Source: JAGMDK01 sp023128695 (GTDB lineage: Bacteria; Planctomycetota; Phycisphaerae; UBA1845; Fen-1342). From it: a DNA stretch of 15,371 bases. How positions within the stretch are numbered: position 1 is the stretch's first letter; each line of letters starts with the position of its first letter. The stretch spans positions 1-15,371 of the forward strand of contig DAOVQG010000085.1 in the NCBI GenBank assembly GCA_030628805.1, given 5' to 3'. Both the position numbers and the translations under genes were made by a program. The notes under the pieces are model-generated. The model was not told the DNA's origin, did no database searches, and worked only from the letters and a program-made list of their open reading frames with translations. This document shows positions 14,502-15,371 of this stretch, one piece after another.

Positions 14502-15137
14502 CTACTCGCTACTCTTAACTCCTTCACAGTTCCAGCACACGTCGAAGTGCCCCGGGTTTTCTTCGCCGCAGTTACTACACCGCCATTGTGCGCTTTCGCC
14601 CAGTGCGCGGGCTGTTTCCATTTCCGCCTGGGCGCGCTGGAGGAGCCACAGGACTTCGAAGAAGAACTCACTGGCCACACGCAGACGGTTGGCAAACACG
14701 CTCTGCCCGCCGTAGATTTCGATCGCGCTCTTCTCCCTGACCTCCACGTGTGGGACGCCTTCGGAGGCCAACAGGGCCTGCACGCCGGGAATGGGCAGTT
14801 CACCACACAGCTCGCTGTCGAGCAGGAACCACTCGCGCGGCGGTTTCAGACCGTTCAAATCGAAGGGGGCGCCACAATGTGGGCAGAGGCCGTCTTTCGC
14901 GCCGAGCAGCGGGTCCCCGCATTCGCCGCAGGTCAGCCCGAAGTCCGGCAGCGGGGATTCATCGCCGGTAAAACGTGGAGCGCGCAGGCGGGTCCAGGGG
15001 CGCACCAGGTCTGGGAGATCGATTATCTCCCCACACTCCGGGCAGCGGTGCCCGGGCAGCCCCTGGAGCTGGTAGCCGCACGACGGGCAAACCAGCCCCC
15101 AGTCAGGGATCGGAAGCTTTTGGAGATCGATGTCCAT
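14502..15137 (-). CDS. Zinc-ribbon protein with DUF2007-like core and RanBP2-type finger
   Basis: This 211-residue cytoplasmic protein has three zinc-binding sites. Two tandem, homologous ribbons lie at about residues 10-45 (C17, C20, C32, C35) and 63-98 (C70, C73, C85, C88); both follow the pattern PD(W/F)GL-CxxCG-CPxCG-DL. The C-terminus has a RanBP2-type finger (W185, C187, C190, C201, C204; WRCSNCGEEN then CWNC). The middle, about 104-170, resembles the DUF2007 'signal transducing protein' fold, with LASEGVPHVEV and a later RLRVAS strand. The function is unknown; binding of nucleic acid or protein through the zinc sites is possible. I prefer the ATG at 15137 over a TTG at 15158. There is no Shine-Dalgarno, but a perfect TATAAT lies six bases before the ATG, which suggests a leaderless transcript. 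Confidence 0.8.
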   Translation of the reverse strand: MDIDLQKLPIPDWGLVCPSCGYQLQGLPGHRCPECGEIIDLPDLVRPWTRLRAPRFTGDESPLPDFGLTCGECGDPLLGAKDGLCPHCGAPFDLNGLKPPREWFLLDSELCGELPIPGVQALLASEGVPHVEVREKSAIEIYGGQSVFANRLRVASEFFFEVLWLLQRAQAEMETARALGESAQWRCSNCGEENPGHFDVCWNCEGVKSSE

Positions 15138-15143
15138 GCCATC

Positions 15144-15149
15144 ATTATA
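15144..15149 (-). promoter_or_regulatory. Candidate -10 box TATAAT of a leaderless promoter
   Basis: The minus strand reads TATAAT, then GATGGC, then ATG at 15137. With a usual -10 to +1 distance, transcription would begin at or next to the A of the start codon. No good -35 hexamer is seen at 16-18 bases further upstream (a CTGACA is present but only nine bases away). Absence of a Shine-Dalgarno fits a leaderless mRNA. Confidence 0.5.
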
Positions 15150-15181
15150 ATAGAGCAATGTCAGAAAAAGTCCGTCGCTTG

Positions 15182-15371
15182 GGGAGGGCGAGCCTCCCGG
15201 CGAGCCGCGGCTCGGCAGGAGCCTCGCCCTCCCATATCCGCGGCTCGGCAGGAGCCTCGCCCTCCCATATCCGCGGCTCGGCAGGAGCCTCGCCCTCCCA
15301 TATCCGCGGCTCGGCAGGAGCCTCGCCCTCCCATAGCCGCGGCTCGGCAGGAGCCTCGCCCTCCCATATCC
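15182..15371. repeat. Imperfect 52-bp palindrome leading into a 33-bp tandem repeat
   Basis: Five 33-bp units start at 15205, 15238, 15271, 15304 and 15337 and begin with CCGCGGCTCGGCAGGAGC; unit four differs by one base at its end (TAG for TAT). The array runs off the window. An inverted copy of most of a unit precedes it, so that 15182-15206 and 15209-15233 pair at 22 of 25 positions. The minus strand reads MGGRGSCRAAD in every unit because 33 is a multiple of three, but there is no other sign of a gene. There are no spacers, so it is not a CRISPR array. Confidence 0.85.

Noticed and set aside
15205..15371. CRISPR array
   Set aside because: The 33-bp units are directly adjacent with no unique spacers, and no cas gene is visible.

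Overview
The window looks like GC-rich chromosomal DNA from a planctomycete-type bacterium (Planctomycetota, perhaps Phycisphaerae-like or an uncultured relative). This rests on three things: large secreted proteins with DCNxNGxPDECD calcium-binding repeats and C-terminal dockerin-like modules; many short GC-rich palindromic repeats between genes; and a 33-bp tandem repeat whose minus strand reads MGGRGSCRAA, a peptide I associate with planctomycete genomes. The assignment is inference; no rRNA or marker gene is present.

Layout: (1) 1-203, three kinds of short repeat. (2) 204-2342 (-), a secreted ADP-ribosylglycohydrolase-family protein with a beta-sandwich and a dockerin-like pair; its signal-peptide region carries an in-frame repeat element with an octamer microsatellite. 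(3) 2343-2716, a divergent intergenic region. (4) 2717-9508 (+), a 2263-residue secreted protein with a beta-helix, three separate seven-repeat FG-GAP propellers joined by about 36 thrombospondin-type-3-like repeats, and a C-terminal dockerin-like module. (5) 9739-10575 (+), a PPDK/PEP-synthase regulatory kinase-phosphorylase. (6) 10576-10783, repeats between convergent genes. (7) 10784-11641 (-), a secreted DNRLRE-like protein ending in almost the same dockerin-like module as the giant protein. (8) 11642-12698, a gene-poor stretch with a probable transposase remnant, an RCC1-repeat fragment and dispersed repeats. (9) 12699-13841 (-), an acyl-CoA dehydrogenase, divergent from 14082-14501 (+), a YjbQ/UPF0047 protein, which abuts 14502-15137 (-), a zinc-ribbon protein that is probably leaderless. 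(10) 15182-15371, a palindrome and 33-bp tandem repeats running off the window.

The three secreted proteins share C-terminal EF-hand-like pairs and so probably belong to one export or surface-attachment programme, although no cohesin-like partner or sorting enzyme is visible. The cytoplasmic genes (regulatory kinase, acyl-CoA dehydrogenase, YjbQ, zinc-ribbon protein) look like unrelated housekeeping genes and form no operon with each other. The most distinctive points are the heptad organisation of the giant protein, the repeat element spliced in frame into a signal-peptide region with potential for phase variation, and the paired repeat families that recur near gene 3' ends.
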